Made by a program: the position numbers and the translations under genes
The notes under the pieces: model-generated
The model's database searches: none
Seen by the model: only the letters and a program-made list of their open reading frames with translations
Told to the model about the DNA's origin: nothing
Shown: positions 50,850-63,312 of the stretch, in pieces
Layout of the letters: each line of letters begins with the position of its first letter
Numbering within the stretch: position 1 is the stretch's first letter
Source: Trichomonas vaginalis G3
Taxonomy: Eukaryota > Parabasalia > Trichomonadida > Trichomonadidae
Assembly (NCBI RefSeq): GCF_026262505.1
Contig: NC_067207.1
Span: 7,904,082 to 7,968,081 of the forward strand
Length of the DNA stretch: 64,000 nucleotides
Reading direction: 5' to 3'

Positions 50850-51431
50850 ATGTCATTTCCGAAAAATAGAAGTGTAAGTGTTTCAAAAGGTTTAATGGCG
50901 GTGGCAGATGTGAAGTTAAATTCACCAACTCAAACAAACAGTCAAAGTGTTGTTGTCAATGTCAAAGACAGAGATGTTGAAGTGGGGAAACCATACGAAG
51001 ACGAAGATGGTATAACAATAGTTCCTGTAAAAGAACAACCAACATATCCTGAAGTTAGCAGAGACTTAAGTTCTGTTGCAGATATTCGAAACGACTACCA
51101 ACAACTGAAAGACAAACTTAAAACTCAGGAGAAGATTTGTCAAGCTTTAAGTATAATGTTAAACTTGGTCGAACACAACCCTGTAAAAGTGAACTCATAT
51201 GTCATTGCACCTCATGAAGTTTTGAAAGAACTATTGAAACTTTTGACAGAGGCAGACGATATAAACATCAAAGAAATAGAACCCGACATTAGTTGCTGTG
51301 GTGTTTCATATAATGTCATTGACAAGATATACGTTATGAAAGGAGGTGAAACGTTGAACTTAAAATATAGTTTCCCAGACGTTATAAAAATATTTGACGA
51401 CCACAACATTTCATTAAAATTTATTTGCTAA
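50850..51431 (+). CDS. 193-residue Maverick-cassette protein, U4
   Basis: Intact copy of 36559-37140. Confidence 0.7.
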   Translation: MSFPKNRSVSVSKGLMAVADVKLNSPTQTNSQSVVVNVKDRDVEVGKPYEDEDGITIVPVKEQPTYPEVSRDLSSVADIRNDYQQLKDKLKTQEKICQALSIMLNLVEHNPVKVNSYVIAPHEVLKELLKLLTEADDINIKEIEPDISCCGVSYNVIDKIYVMKGGETLNLKYSFPDVIKIFDDHNISLKFIC

Positions 51432-51435
51432 GTAA

Positions 51436-52242
51436 ATGGCAGAAGACATAATGGTTTATACTATTACGACTAAAAACCCTGAGTCATATAATTCTATAAC
51501 AACAAACTTACAAAGTCCTCAAGGACGATATTGTAAACTAACCTTAAACACAATGACGACTAAAGCCTGTTTTGCTCTTTTGACACCAGAAGACTTTATT
51601 GTTGTGAATGGTAAAAAATACTCCTTTGAAGATACTTACTCAGATATACCACCAACAGGTTTTGTTGACTTATTTAATACTTTAAGGACGGGTGTAACAT
51701 GTGCTGCAACTAGAGCAGGTTTCATTATGTTTGAATGTCCGACTGAGTTTACTATAAACGATATGAGTTATAATACAAAACTTATATCTGGTTTTTACTA
51801 CCAACAGTTTCCTATAACAGGAAAAGGTGTCATACAAGGAATGTCTGTTCCATTGACTTTAAGCACACCAATCTTATATATTGTTTCAAACTTAGGTTCA
51901 AAGTGTTATTCGAATGTCGACAGAAACTATTATGACCAAAAGATACTTATGCGTATAAACAATACTTTCTCTGCTGGTTTGCCTATTGTTCATTCGAATG
52001 CAGAGTTTTCAGCTTTAGTAAACTCAAACACTTTAGCAAACATAAACTTAACCTTAGTTGACGCAAACTTTGTTCCTGTAAAACTTTTATGTCCTATGTA
52101 TTTGTCAATGACGGCAGAAAGTTTCGAATTGGAAGATGCAACTGGTGAAAGTATTGTATTACAAGAACAACTTCAACAACAAATAGCTCAAGAACAACAA
52201 ATGCAACAAATGGAACAAATGGAACAACAAGCTCAAGAATAA
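51436..52242 (+). CDS. Probable minor capsid protein, 268 residues, U4
   Basis: Intact copy of 37145-37951 with Glu at residue 100. Confidence 0.55.
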   Translation: MAEDIMVYTITTKNPESYNSITTNLQSPQGRYCKLTLNTMTTKACFALLTPEDFIVVNGKKYSFEDTYSDIPPTGFVDLFNTLRTGVTCAATRAGFIMFECPTEFTINDMSYNTKLISGFYYQQFPITGKGVIQGMSVPLTLSTPILYIVSNLGSKCYSNVDRNYYDQKILMRINNTFSAGLPIVHSNAEFSALVNSNTLANINLTLVDANFVPVKLLCPMYLSMTAESFELEDATGESIVLQEQLQQQIAQEQQMQQMEQMEQQAQE

Positions 52243-52272
52243 AAAAATATTTTTTTTTATTTTTATAAAAAA

Positions 52273-53280
52273 ATGTACAGAATAGATGTTTCAGATTTTT
52301 ATGACTTCCAAGCATTCAGAAATATGTGTCCATTTCGAGACTATAACAAAGCAGTCGAGAATTTGAAACGTTTAGTCATTTATGTTGACTCTGCCCCAGA
52401 ATGTTATGTCATGAAAGAATGGGATGTTGTCTTTAACAAACCAAGAGCAACAATAGTGTCTGAACAAGAATGTAGACAGAAACTTAAGAAAATAAAAGTT
52501 GTACAAGTTGGAAGGAAGATGTTAGATGCTTGGGATATCTTATTGTCAAAGTTAGAAGATTTTTCAGTTCGAGGTATAAAGTTCTATACACCATCTCCAA
52601 ACTTCTATTCTATCTTCACTGGATATAAATACGAACAAGTAGAATGGACTTTCAAAGTTAACGCTCCAGAGGATCATAATAAGACAAAGTTACTTGTTGT
52701 TGTTGAGTTCGCCGCCAATCATACATCCGAGTTAGGTACCGGCAATGTTACATATTCTGACACTCTCCACACCAGTTATCGATAGAGTTCTTTACAACGA
52801 TGGCAACGAAGTAATTTCAGGCAATTTATACTCAGCCAAAATCATACTCAAAAGTAACTTAACAATTACAAAGACATATTATCTCTTTGCAACAGAAAGC
52901 AACGCTTCCAGCGCCTCTGTCACTAGCGTCAAAACATCACAAAATGTTAGCACTGCAACAGCCGTAGCAAGCACGAACAAGACAGAATGGACTTTCAAAG
53001 TTAACGCTCCAGAGGATCATAATAAGACAAAGTTACTTGTTGTTGTTGAGTTCGCCGCCAATCATACATCCGAGTTAGGTACCGGCAATGTTACATATTC
53101 TGACACACTCTCCACACCAGTTATCGATAGAGTTCTTTACAACGATGGCAACGAAGTAATTTCAGGCAATTTATACTCAGCCAAAATCATACTCAAAAGT
53201 AACTTAACAATTACAAAGACATATTATCTCTTTGCAACAGAAAGCAACACTTCCAGCGCCTCTGTCACTAGGCGTTCAAA
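52273..53280 (+). CDS. Viral/surface-repeat fusion gene, frameshifted and cut by gap (U4)
   Basis: The viral N-terminus and junction are intact. Two bases are lost near 52760 (GACACTCTCC versus GACACACTCTCC), ending the first frame at 52785; the repeats continue in frame from 52745 to the gap. At least two EWTF modules are seen; the second carries NTSS, like the third module of U2. The last bases before the gap (CACTAGGCGTTC) look like poor contig-end sequence. Confidence 0.65.
52642..53280 (+). repeat. Surface-protein tandem repeats, U4 (at least 2 modules)
   Basis: 345-bp-type repeats running into the assembly gap; the total number is unknown. Confidence 0.85.
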
Positions 53281-53380
53281 NNNNNNNNNNNNNNNNNNNN
53301 NNNNNNNNNNNNNNNNNNNNNNNNNNNNNNNNNNNNNNNNNNNNNNNNNNNNNNNNNNNNNNNNNNNNNNNNNNNNNNNN
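53281..53380. other. Assembly gap of 100 N
   Basis: Joins the surface repeats of U4 to the start of the WDR11-like gene of U5. The rest of the fusion gene, the mariner and most of a WDR11-like gene are missing here. Confidence 0.95.
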
Positions 53381-53451
53381 TGAACACTTACTACGTAGTG
53401 GACAAAGTGAAGCAAATCGTATCTTAGCTTATTAAAAGGATTCGCTTGCAT
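53381..53451 (-). pseudogene. WDR11: WDR11-like gene, first about 23 codons only (U5)
   Basis: The start codon at 53449-53451 and the following codons are visible up to the gap; local errors (ACTTACTACGTAGTGG versus ACTTTACTAGGTGG) lie at the contig end. Confidence 0.6.
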
Positions 53452-53561
53452 TTTTTTTATAAATTGATATCGTCAAAAATTTTAATTCTACAATGTTTTA
53501 AATATATTAATATTTAGTTGTACAGAATCAAATCACATCTACTTGAAAAAAAAAAGGTAGT

Positions 53562-53593
53562 GGGGCTTCCAGGCGCGTTGCGCCCTCTAGCCC
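53562..53593. promoter_or_regulatory. GC-rich nested hairpin, U5
   Basis: Same element with one C missing from the outer right arm. Confidence 0.45.
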
Positions 53594-53634
53594 GAAGATG
53601 TTTAGTATAAAACCGCTTTTTAACTTCACTTAAA

Positions 53635-56600
53635 ATGCCACGTAAGCTACGTAAGAATATACGTAAGAGGAAGGGAGCATTGAAACATCCAATAGTAAAA
53701 CTGACACCACAACAACAGTTGCAACAACAAATGCTGAATGACCCCACTATGTTGCAACAAATGTCAAGCAACCCTATGCTTTTAAACCGAGTTATTGGTG
53801 CACAGAGTGAGGTTTAAGAGCGGCACTTTTAGCGAAAATGGCAGGCTATGGTGAGCTGCAGACGGAACAGCTTATAACCCTCAAAGTCAAATGAATTTGA
53901 GTTCACTCAAAAATCAAATAACAGATGTCAAAAAGTCAAACATAGACATACAGAAACAAATAAGTGAAAACGAAAAGAAACTAGAATATGACAGACACAC
54001 AAAGAAACTCAATGAGTTAAACGTAGAGAAAAAAGAAAGAAGAACAACTGAAAGAACTAAGTACAGAGGAATATGCGAAAAAAGTGTCAGAAAAAGCAGC
54101 AGAAGTAGCAAAAATGGAACAAGATGTTATAAATTTGAAAAACCATACTACTCAATATAAAGTACTGAAAGATGAAGAAATAAAACAAAAAGCCCTGAAG
54201 ACATATATGGATAGCGATGAGTATAAAAAAGAAGTTGAAGCAAATGTAAAGGCAGAAAAACTTTTACAGTTGCAAAACCAAACCGTACAGTATGAAAACT
54301 TAGCACAAGAAAGTAAAAATAACGACGCAGCCATGCAAAAGGCAATGAAAAGCGCAGAATATATAAAAGCTAATAATGACTGGTTAGACGCCCAAGCCAA
54401 CGCTAAAGCAGCCCAACTTATAGGGTCAATAAGGACAAAAATACAAGCGGATGAAGACAGTTCAAATGAAGCTTTAACGAATGCTGACTTTAAGAACGCC
54501 TTCGAAGCTCTTCATAGTAAGGTGAAACTAGTGAACGACTTCTCATCTGGAAAGAAACTGAAGTCTGAAGGTTTCGACAAAGAGTTAAAAGAAGTAGCAC
54601 AAAATATGACGAAAATAACAGATGCAGCAACGAGACAGGCAGTTCAAAGTGCCCATGACGCCGTTAGAACAGCTGTTGTGGAAAGTCAAGAAAAAGAGTT
54701 ACAACAGACCAAAAGAGACCTAGTAAATGCTTTCTTAAGAACGAAAGTCAGGTAGGACATTATGCTGCAGATGGAACATATGTGCCAGCTGGTGGAACTT
54801 ATATACCAGCTGGTGGAACTTATATACTAGCTAGTGGAACTTATATACCACCAAACCCTCCAAGAGAAGCACCTGCACCAGGACTACCTAAAACATTTAC
54901 ATCGTCACATGGACACAGACACAGGCATGCACCAAAACCAACACAACAACCAACAGTTCAAAATCCAGCACCACAACAACAACAACAACCAGCACAACAA
55001 CCACCTCCACAACCAGCACAGCAACCAACAGTTCAAAACCCTGCACAACAACCACCTCCACAACCAGCACAGCAACCAACAGTTCAAAACCCTGCACAAC
55101 AACCACCTCCACAACCAGCACAACAACCACAAACAGAGCAAGGACATAAAAGAAGTAGAGAACAAGGAAACCAAGATTTCTTAAAAATGCTTAAGGAAGA
55201 ATATGGTTACCCAGATACTCTTGACTTTAGTGACAGATATAAAGAAGCTATTAGAAAGTTCAAGGAAGGAAATACAGACCCGAACCTATTTAGCTTTATG
55301 GTTCAGCACCAAATGGGATATAATTTCAAACCTGGAAAATACAAGCTCGCTAAGGGATATGATTTAATAGCATATCATCCAAATGACATGAACGAATTTA
55401 CTCCGAGATATTTGGTGTCAGAGCTAAATGACAATTCAACTCTCTTCATGAAACGCGTAAAAAATAGAGACGGAACGAAAGAAGAAAGGTTTATGAGTCC
55501 GGATGACTTAGATAGGGAACTTTTTAAAAACGGTCTCGGAATATATGAAATGCCAGCAGATGAGGTACAAGAAACTCAACAGGAAGAAGTTCAGATACAA
55601 CCAGACATGGAAGAAATAGTTCAGCAACAACAGCTAGAAGAGCCTGAAGGAAACGAACAAGTCCCTCCTTTGGAAACTAACCTCACAGAACTAGATGAAG
55701 ATTTGGAACAGCCGAAAAATCTTGACCCTCAACAAGAGTATGAGGTGAATATGGAATCTTTCCAAGAGTCTAAAAAAAATTCGGCTGACATAGTAGAAGA
55801 ATATCGAAAAATGTTTGCCGACATACAAAAGACTCCAACATCAGATGAAAATATTCAGCATAGAATGGAAGTACTGAAAGATAATGTACGCAAATACAAC
55901 AATCCTTTTTACTTACGACCATATAACGTTCAATCTTTGGCTGAACTCGGTGAAAATAAAAGGTTAAATTTCAACAAAACATATAGAAATGAAACATTGT
56001 TTAAAGTTCATTCAGAACCTAACCAATATGGAAACAAACCTACTTTTGTTTCTGCAGACTATGGAACTACAATGAGATGGGGTCATAAAGCTAATCCGGA
56101 TAGGTGGTTCATAAACTTACAACCACAATTCCAAGAAGTTGTAGACGCAATGGAAGTGAATGGTGAACCAGATATAGCTGGTATTTTCAGCGCGGCTTTA
56201 ATGCCATTGAAAGATATGAAAGATGCAGATATTTTGAACCAGTATGAATGAACATGGCTGATGGAAATATAACACCTGACGTTCTAAAACATTTATCTCA
56301 AAGAACTACACAGAACCATAGAGATGGTATATTTGGTGAAGAGTTTAGAAAGACAGTTAGGGAGAGAAGAGGAAGAGAACCTATTGTACATGACCTTGCA
56401 AACGAAAGTTTACAAAATGTCATAAAAACTTACTTTGCAGACAATGAACCGAGAAGGGATGAATATTTAAGAAAACTCAAATGGACAGTACCAAATGAAA
56501 TGTTAGTATTGAAAAACATGTTCCTTGACAAAATAAAACCAACTACAGAAATAAATGACGAAAGACTGAAACATTGGGTAAAAGCTTTCCCATTCACAAA

Positions 56601-57059
56601 AGATATTATTGGTAACATGGAAAGAAAACCAGAATGGCTACAAAAACATATATTTGGAAACGAGCTTATTCCATATGGACAAGCTCTGTTTGAAGAGCTT
56701 GAACCGGAAACTCAGGAAAGAGTCATGCAAACAATACGCGAAGACTCAAATACAAACTATGACAAAATCTTTCTAGATATAGGTTACCTGAGATGGGCGA
56801 CCAGAGCCCAAAGGCAAAAAGGACATGGGAAATTTACAACATACTAGGTGAACATGAGGCAAAGATGCAACAACTTGAAGCAGAGGGCAAGTTACCAAAA
56901 GCGACACCAAAGAAGAAGAGAAGAGTAGAACAAAGTGAAAGTAGTGAAGAAGTAACTTCATCTAGTGAAAGTAGTGGCAATGAAGGAAAAAGAAGAGTTA
57001 AAAACTCAGTCAGGAAGAAAGTAAAGCTTGGTCCGAGTGGGTTCTATTATGACATATAA
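53635..57059 (+). pseudogene. Large Maverick structural protein gene, several one-base losses (U5)
   Basis: 3425 bp, seven bases short of the intact gene: losses near 53809, 53851, 54030 (two), 54745, 56247 and 56776, mostly in homopolymers, plus a local swap near 56368. The longest pieces are 54084-54755, 54782-56251, 56248-56847 and 56793-57059. It is near the contig end, so consensus error is likely. Confidence 0.75.
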
Positions 57060-57091
57060 ATCCAACTATTCTATATTTTTACCCATATGAA

Positions 57092-58697
57092 ATGTACGCC
57101 GCTCAGAATATAACGCCAACAGTTTTGGATGCCATGAATGGAAATGTTTCGAATGGTATAACGAATGCGACAATGCCATTAGAAGGTCAGAAATAGTTCC
57201 TGGAACTTACGAATATACAACTGCTGTTTCTTATGGAAACGTAGGTGAGTTTGGAGAAGGTTCTTCAACAACAGTAGATATTGCTTGCGACAGGTTTCAT
57301 ATTATTTCTATTGACAACTCTTTCTTATACGTGGAACAAGACATTGAAATAAAACCTTCTGCCAAGTTGTCTGAAAAGAAAGGTTGCAATGGAATTTTCT
57401 ATGTCGGATACCAATATGCTCCAGAAGTTTTCATGGGATATAAGATATATTCTAACTCTGACTTAGTTCAAACAGTAACATGGGCAAACTATGAATGGTT
57501 CGCTTTAAGAAACTCAGTACAACCACAAGCTAGAGAACAAACAGACCAGTATGCAACTATTGAGAAAATAAGAAGACTTGACCCTAACGTTCCAGGAGTT
57601 TATGTTAACCTTTCTGGTTCAGATGGAACTGCTGCCACTAAAGTAAAACTGAAACTTAGAGTTCCTTTGTCATCTTTCCTCATCTTCAGGTTTTTAAGAT
57701 ACTTGCCAAACTGGCAGGAAAAATTTCTATCGAACTTACTCCAAGCAAAAATAACTTAGTCATTGCACCAACACAAGACCCATTCACTCTTACAGACGTA
57801 AAGGGAACAAATAAAACGTCATTCGCCGAATTTTGCAAAGACAAAGTTGACTTAGACTTTGGTTTCTCAAACCTCAACACTGAAGTAAACTATTATTTCA
57901 ATGCTGCTGGAGATGCTTGGGACCCAGTTAAGTTCACATGCGAAAAATTTGAATGCAAGAGAATAGAAAGCAGACTTGCAGTCTATATGTTGGACCCAGA
58001 TATTTCAAATGCTTTAGCTGCCAAATATATTGCAGTTCCACTTATGTTCCCTATACACCAAATATCTGTCAAAGACTTTGCAGGTGAAGTTGGAAACCAA
58101 AGTGCTGACCCAGGTGCAAGAACAGATATTGCCTTAACAACTGCAATGAAACATGCAGATACTATGTTTGTTCTTTTCAGACGAACTATAAATGACTATT
58201 CTTGTTTCTACAACCCTGGTATTAAATATCATATAAACATAGATGGCAAATATTATCCAAGAGAAGAATATTCTACAGTTGAGGATATGAGGTCATACAA
58301 CTTGACATTAGATGCTATGAACTTTAACAACAACTTCACAACAACCATTAACCCTGAAATGCAAAGTTCTATTATGCCATATGTGAAAGTATGGACCCAT
58401 ACAGGAGGTCAAAAAACTCAATATACAAATGGAGACCGTTCAAACTTTTGGCTTGGCATTCCATTTGCTGACTCAGAAGACTTTATGGGTGGTATTTCAA
58501 CTGTTGGTACAGTTCAAATACAATATACTGGTGACAGAGACGGTCCAGATGAATTGAAAGCAAAGAAGTTTACAAAACCAATAGCACTTTTCACGGAAGA
58601 TGCTCTTTTGAAAATTCGTTCGATGAAACCTGCTGGGGCTCCTCAGATTGGCATAACGACAGCTTCCATCGAGCAGATTTTGGCAGCAGGTCAGTAA
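57092..58697 (+). pseudogene. Probable major capsid protein gene, two one-base losses (U5)
   Basis: Losses near 57149 (TTTCGAATGG) and 57714 (CTGGCAGG) break the 535-codon gene; the pieces 57331-57759 and 57987-58697 are otherwise unchanged. Confidence 0.75.
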
Positions 58698-59009
58698 GTT
58701 GTTCTTGAACTGACTTCTCTCCGTCAAATATTGACAGTACGCCAGTTTTGACATAATATTGTATTATAAACTTTCCTTTAGAAATATCTGTAAGTTTTGA
58801 AGTTATATTTTTGTCTGCTTCAAGAACTTTCACCATTTCAGTTATACCAACTTTCTTTGCTTTATGAAATATTTAGGTTCAGCAAAGACTGCTATTCTAT
58901 AACATTTTCCATTGTTTGTGTAAAGAACTATTCTGTCAATGTATTTGTATTGTTTGTGTGTGTAAACTTTGTTTTGCTTCAATTCGAAGAGATATCTGAA
59001 TACGTCCAT
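58591..59009 (-). pseudogene. 139-residue antisense cassette gene, one-base loss (U5)
   Basis: One A is lost in the run near 58868, leaving an 81-codon downstream frame (58591-58836). The start at 59009 and the divergent promoter (59010-59027) are unchanged. Confidence 0.6.
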
Positions 59010-59027
59010 CTTTTTATTCTAAGTAAA

Positions 59028-59609
59028 ATGTCATTTCCGAAAAATAGAAGTGTAAGTGTTTCAAAAGGTTTAATGGCGGTGGCAGATGTGAAGTTAAATT
59101 CACCAACTCAAACAAACAGTCAAAGTGTTGTTGTCAATGTCAAAGACAGAGATGTTGAAGTGGGGAAACCATACGAAGACGAAGATGGTATAACAATAGT
59201 TCCTGTAAAAGAACAACCAACATATCCTGAAGTTAGCAGAGACTTAAGTTCTGTTGCAGATATTCGAAACGACTACCAACAACTGAAAGACAAACTTAAA
59301 ACTCAGGAGAAGATTTGTCAAGCTTTAAGTATAATGTTAAACTTGGTCGAACACAACCCTGTAAAAGTGAACTCATATGTCATTGCACCTCATGAAGTTT
59401 TGAAAGAACTATTGAAACTTTTGACAGAGGCAGACGATATAAACATCAAAGAAATAGAACCCGACATTAGTTGCTGTGGTGTTTCATATAATGTCATTGA
59501 CAAGATATACGTTATGAAAGGAGGTGAAACGTTGAACTTAAAATATAGTTTCCCAGACGTTATAAAAATATTTGACGACCACAACATTTCATTAAAATTT
59601 ATTTGCTAA
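59028..59609 (+). CDS. 193-residue Maverick-cassette protein, U5
   Basis: Intact copy of 36559-37140. The start was chosen as in U3; an upstream 77-codon extension is antisense to the 139-residue gene. Confidence 0.7.
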   Translation: MSFPKNRSVSVSKGLMAVADVKLNSPTQTNSQSVVVNVKDRDVEVGKPYEDEDGITIVPVKEQPTYPEVSRDLSSVADIRNDYQQLKDKLKTQEKICQALSIMLNLVEHNPVKVNSYVIAPHEVLKELLKLLTEADDINIKEIEPDISCCGVSYNVIDKIYVMKGGETLNLKYSFPDVIKIFDDHNISLKFIC

Positions 59610-59613
59610 GTAA

Positions 59614-60420
59614 ATGGCAGAAGACATAATGGTTTATACTATTACGACTAAAAACCCTGAGTCATATAATTCTATAACAACAAACTTACAAAGTCCTCAA
59701 GGACGATATTGTAAACTAACCTTAAACACAATGACGACTAAAGCCTGTTTTGCTCTTTTGACACCAGAAGACTTTATTGTTGTGAATGGTAAAAAATACT
59801 CCTTTGAAGATACTTACTCAGATATACCACCAACAGGTTTTGTTGACTTATTTAATACTTTAAGGACGGGTGTAACATGTGCTGCAACTAGAGCAGGTTT
59901 CATTATGTTTGGATGTCCGACTGAGTTTACTATAAACGATATGAGTTATAATACAAAACTTATATCTGGTTTTTACTACCAACAGTTTCCTATAACAGGA
60001 AAAGGTGTCATACAAGGAATGTCTGTTCCATTGACTTTAAGCACACCAATCTTATATATTGTTTCAAACTTAGGTTCAAAGTGTTATTCGAATGTCGACA
60101 GAAACTATTATGACCAAAAGATACTTATGCGTATAAACAATACTTTCTCTGCTGGTTTGCCTATTGTTCATTCGAATGCAGAGTTTTCAGCTTTAGTAAA
60201 CTCAAACACTTTAGCAAACATAAACTTAACCTTAGTTGACGCAAACTTTGTTCCTGTAAAACTTTTATGTCCTATGTATTTGTCAATGACGGCAGAAAGT
60301 TTCGAATTGGAAGATGCAACTGGTGAAAGTATTGTATTACAAGAACAACTTCAACAACAAATAGCTCAAGAACAACAAATGCAACAAATGGAACAAATGG
60401 AACAACAAGCTCAAGAATAA
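59614..60420 (+). CDS. Probable minor capsid protein, 268 residues, U5
   Basis: Intact copy with Gly at residue 100, as in U3. Confidence 0.55.
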   Translation: MAEDIMVYTITTKNPESYNSITTNLQSPQGRYCKLTLNTMTTKACFALLTPEDFIVVNGKKYSFEDTYSDIPPTGFVDLFNTLRTGVTCAATRAGFIMFGCPTEFTINDMSYNTKLISGFYYQQFPITGKGVIQGMSVPLTLSTPILYIVSNLGSKCYSNVDRNYYDQKILMRINNTFSAGLPIVHSNAEFSALVNSNTLANINLTLVDANFVPVKLLCPMYLSMTAESFELEDATGESIVLQEQLQQQIAQEQQMQQMEQMEQQAQE

Positions 60421-60448
60421 AAAAATTTTTTTTTATTTTTATAAAAAA

Positions 60449-62544
60449 ATGTACAGAATAGATGTTTCAGATTTTTATGACTTCCAAGCATTCAGAAATA
60501 TGTGTCCATTTCGAGACTATAACAAAGCAGTCGAGAATTTGAAACGTTTAGTCATTTATGTTGACTCTGCCCCAGAATGTTATGTCATGAAAGAATGGGA
60601 TGTTGTCTTTAACAAACCAAGAGCAACAATAGTGTCTGAACAAGAATGTAGACAGAAACTTAAGAAAATAAAAGTTGTACAAGTTGGAAGGAAGATGTTA
60701 GATGCTTGGGATATCTTATTGTCAAAGTTAGAAGATTTTTCAGTTCGAGGTATAAAGTTCTATACACCATCTCCAAACTTCTATTCTATCTTCACTGGAT
60801 ATAAATACGAACAAGTAGAATGGACTTTCAAAGTTAACGCTCCAGAGGATCATAATAAGACAAAGTTACTTGTTGTTGTTGAGTTCGCCGCCAATCATAA
60901 ATCCAACTTAGGTACCGGTAATGTTACATATTCTTCCACAGTCCCACACCAGTTATCGAGAGTGTTCAATACAACGATGGCAACGAAGTAATTTCAGGCA
61001 ATCCATACACAGCCAAAATCATACTCGAAACAGGCTTAAAATTACAAAGACATATTATCTCTTTGCAACAGAAAGCGAAGCTTCCAACGCCTCTGCCACT
61101 AGCGTCAAATCACAAAATGTTCACTGCAACAGCCGTAGCAAGCGAACAAGAAAGAATGGACTTTCAAAGTTAACGCTCCAGAGGATCATAATAAGACAAA
61201 GTTACTTGTTGTTGTTGAGTTCGCCGCCAATCATAATCCAGTTAGGTACCGGCAATGTTACATATTCTGACACACTCTCCACACCAGTTATCGATAGAGT
61301 TCTTTACAACGATGGCAACGAAGTAATTTCAGGCAATTTATACTCAGCCAAAATCATACTCAAACAGGCTTAAATATTACAAAGACATATTATCTCTTTG
61401 CAACAGAAAGCAAGCTTCCAGCGCCTCTGTCACTAGCGTCAAAACATCACAAAATGTTAGCACTGCAACAGCCGTAGCAAGCACGAACAAGACAGAATGG
61501 ACTTTCAAAGTTAACGCTCCAGAGGATCATAATAAGACAAAGTTACTTGTTGTTGTTGAGTTCGCCGCCAATCATACATCCGAGTTAGGTACCGGCAATG
61601 TTACATATTCTGACACACTCTCCACACCAGTTATCGATAGAGTTCTACAACGATGGCAACGAAGTAATTTCAGGCAATTTATACACAGCCAAAATCATAC
61701 TCAAAAGCTTAATATTACAAAGACATATTATCTCTTTGCAACAGAAAGCAACGCTTCCAGCGCCTCTGTCACTAGCGTCAAAACATCACAAAATGTTAGC
61801 ACTGCAACAGCCGTAGCAAGCACGAACAAGACAGAATGGACTTTCAAAGTTAACGCTCCAGAGGATCATAATAAGACAAAGTTACTTGTTGTTGTTGAGT
61901 TCGCCGCCAATCATACATCCGAGTTAGGTACCGGCAATGTTACATATTCTCTTGGAAAGTCTCCATATTTATCTGCGCCAACTGTTGTTGCTGAAAATCA
62001 TACAGGACCATTCAAGGCCGGTGAATATATTCCAGTTAAAGTTACATTACAACACTTTGAGGCAAAGACAGGAAACTTCCAATATAGATTCTATGCAGAT
62101 CAGAAATGGATAGATCTCCCAGACGACAATGTAACTGAAGTAGAAACCCCATCTGCAATTAAGAAATTACATGCCGACGAAGGCAAAACATATCTACTCA
62201 ACATTCCAGCTCCAAAGTATGAAGATATCAAAGAAGATGGGAAAGTTAAACTTCAAATTAGGTTAGCTGGATCCAAAGATCAAGCTCAATCCAATATCAT
62301 TGAAACAGAGGTTTCACTTCAGAAACAACAATACGTTGCACCAAGCCCTGATGATTCCAAGCCAACTCCAACACCTGAAAATAGTGGACTTACTGGTGGA
62401 CAGAAGGCTGGTATTGTTATTGGCGTTCTTCTTGCTGTTATCCTTATTATTCTCATCATCTACTTCGTTTTCTGCAGGAAACCATCTAAAGATAAATCAT
62501 CATCTGATATCCAAGATGATTCCGGCTCCGGTGTTAATGTGTAA
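60449..62544 (+). pseudogene. Viral/surface-repeat fusion gene with four modules, many frameshifts (U5)
   Basis: The viral N-terminus and junction are intact and the frame runs to 60991. The four EWTF modules carry many small indels and substitutions. The first is strongly diverged (TYSSTVP, ILETGLK-like, ASNASATS), as in U3. The unique domain, stalk, transmembrane anchor and stop (62542-62544) are unchanged from other units. True variation and base errors are mixed here. Confidence 0.65.
60828..61950 (+). repeat. Surface-protein tandem repeats, U5 (4 EWTF modules)
   Basis: Four modules beginning about 60828, 61154, 61497 and 61836; the spacing is less than 345 bp because of deletions. Confidence 0.8.
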
Positions 62545-62790
62545 TTTAATTTAATTAAGGATGTCAATTTGGAAGAAAAGTGAGAAAATTCCTAAAATGC
62601 TAAAAATGAATTTTCCAAACGTACTTTTTTATCTCATTTTTTTGATTTTGAAAAAAATTTGGAGAGAAGAACTCTTCGTTTTTGAATTTTGTCACGATGG
62701 TTTTAAAGTATAGGGTGTCCAAAGGTGTGTTTAGCACAAACCTGAATACTGCGAATAGAAATAAACAAGTTACATATATATAAAGTTTAT

Positions 62791-63290
62791 TTAAATATAA
62801 TCACCATTGGATTCAATCACGCGTTCGCAGCGATCGATCCAGGCTTGAAAGACACGCTTTAAATCATCATGAGAAAATTGCTCAAATTGCTCTCTTACAA
62901 AATTTTCAAGATCATCTGGACTCGCGAATTCGCGTCCTTCAGCTCTCTTTTTTAGCGTGCCGAATAAATAAAAGTCAGAGGGTGCAATATCAGGTGAATA
63001 AATTGGGTTTGGAACAACTTTGACATTGTTTTCCACCAAGTAATTCATTACCTTATGACTTTTGTGAACTCTTGAATTATCAAAATGAATTGCAAACTTT
63101 TGTTTTTGTTGTTTGGATTTCTCAAACTCATCAGAATTGATAATTTGAGTAAGAACATTGTCAATTAGATACTGAGCATTCATCGTATTAGGTTTTTGAA
63201 GAATATCAATTGCGATGATGTCATTTACGCCCCAAAAAACCGACAACATCATCATTGGTGTGTCAATTTTTTTCTTCGGGAATGTTTGCG
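62791..63290 (-). pseudogene. mariner transposase C-terminal half, U5
   Basis: The open frame 62791-63255 contains HFDNSRVHKS and SPDIAPSDFYLFG with the 34-residue spacing. The coding similarity continues a little upstream (RKHSRRKK) to the hairpin array. Confidence 0.85.
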
Positions 63291-63312
63291 GATTTTTCTC
63301 GTAAACGAAAAA

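Larger units (their letters stand above)
12513..53280 (+). repeat. Tandem array of the composite unit (U2-U4)
   Basis: The start codons of the 1143-residue gene are at 16028, 31156 and 45447, giving unit lengths of 15128 and 14291 bp. The difference is explained by three more 345-bp surface modules in U2, less the two missing hairpins and scattered base losses. All junctions between host, viral and mariner segments are the same in each unit, so the composite formed once and was then amplified. Confidence 0.85.
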
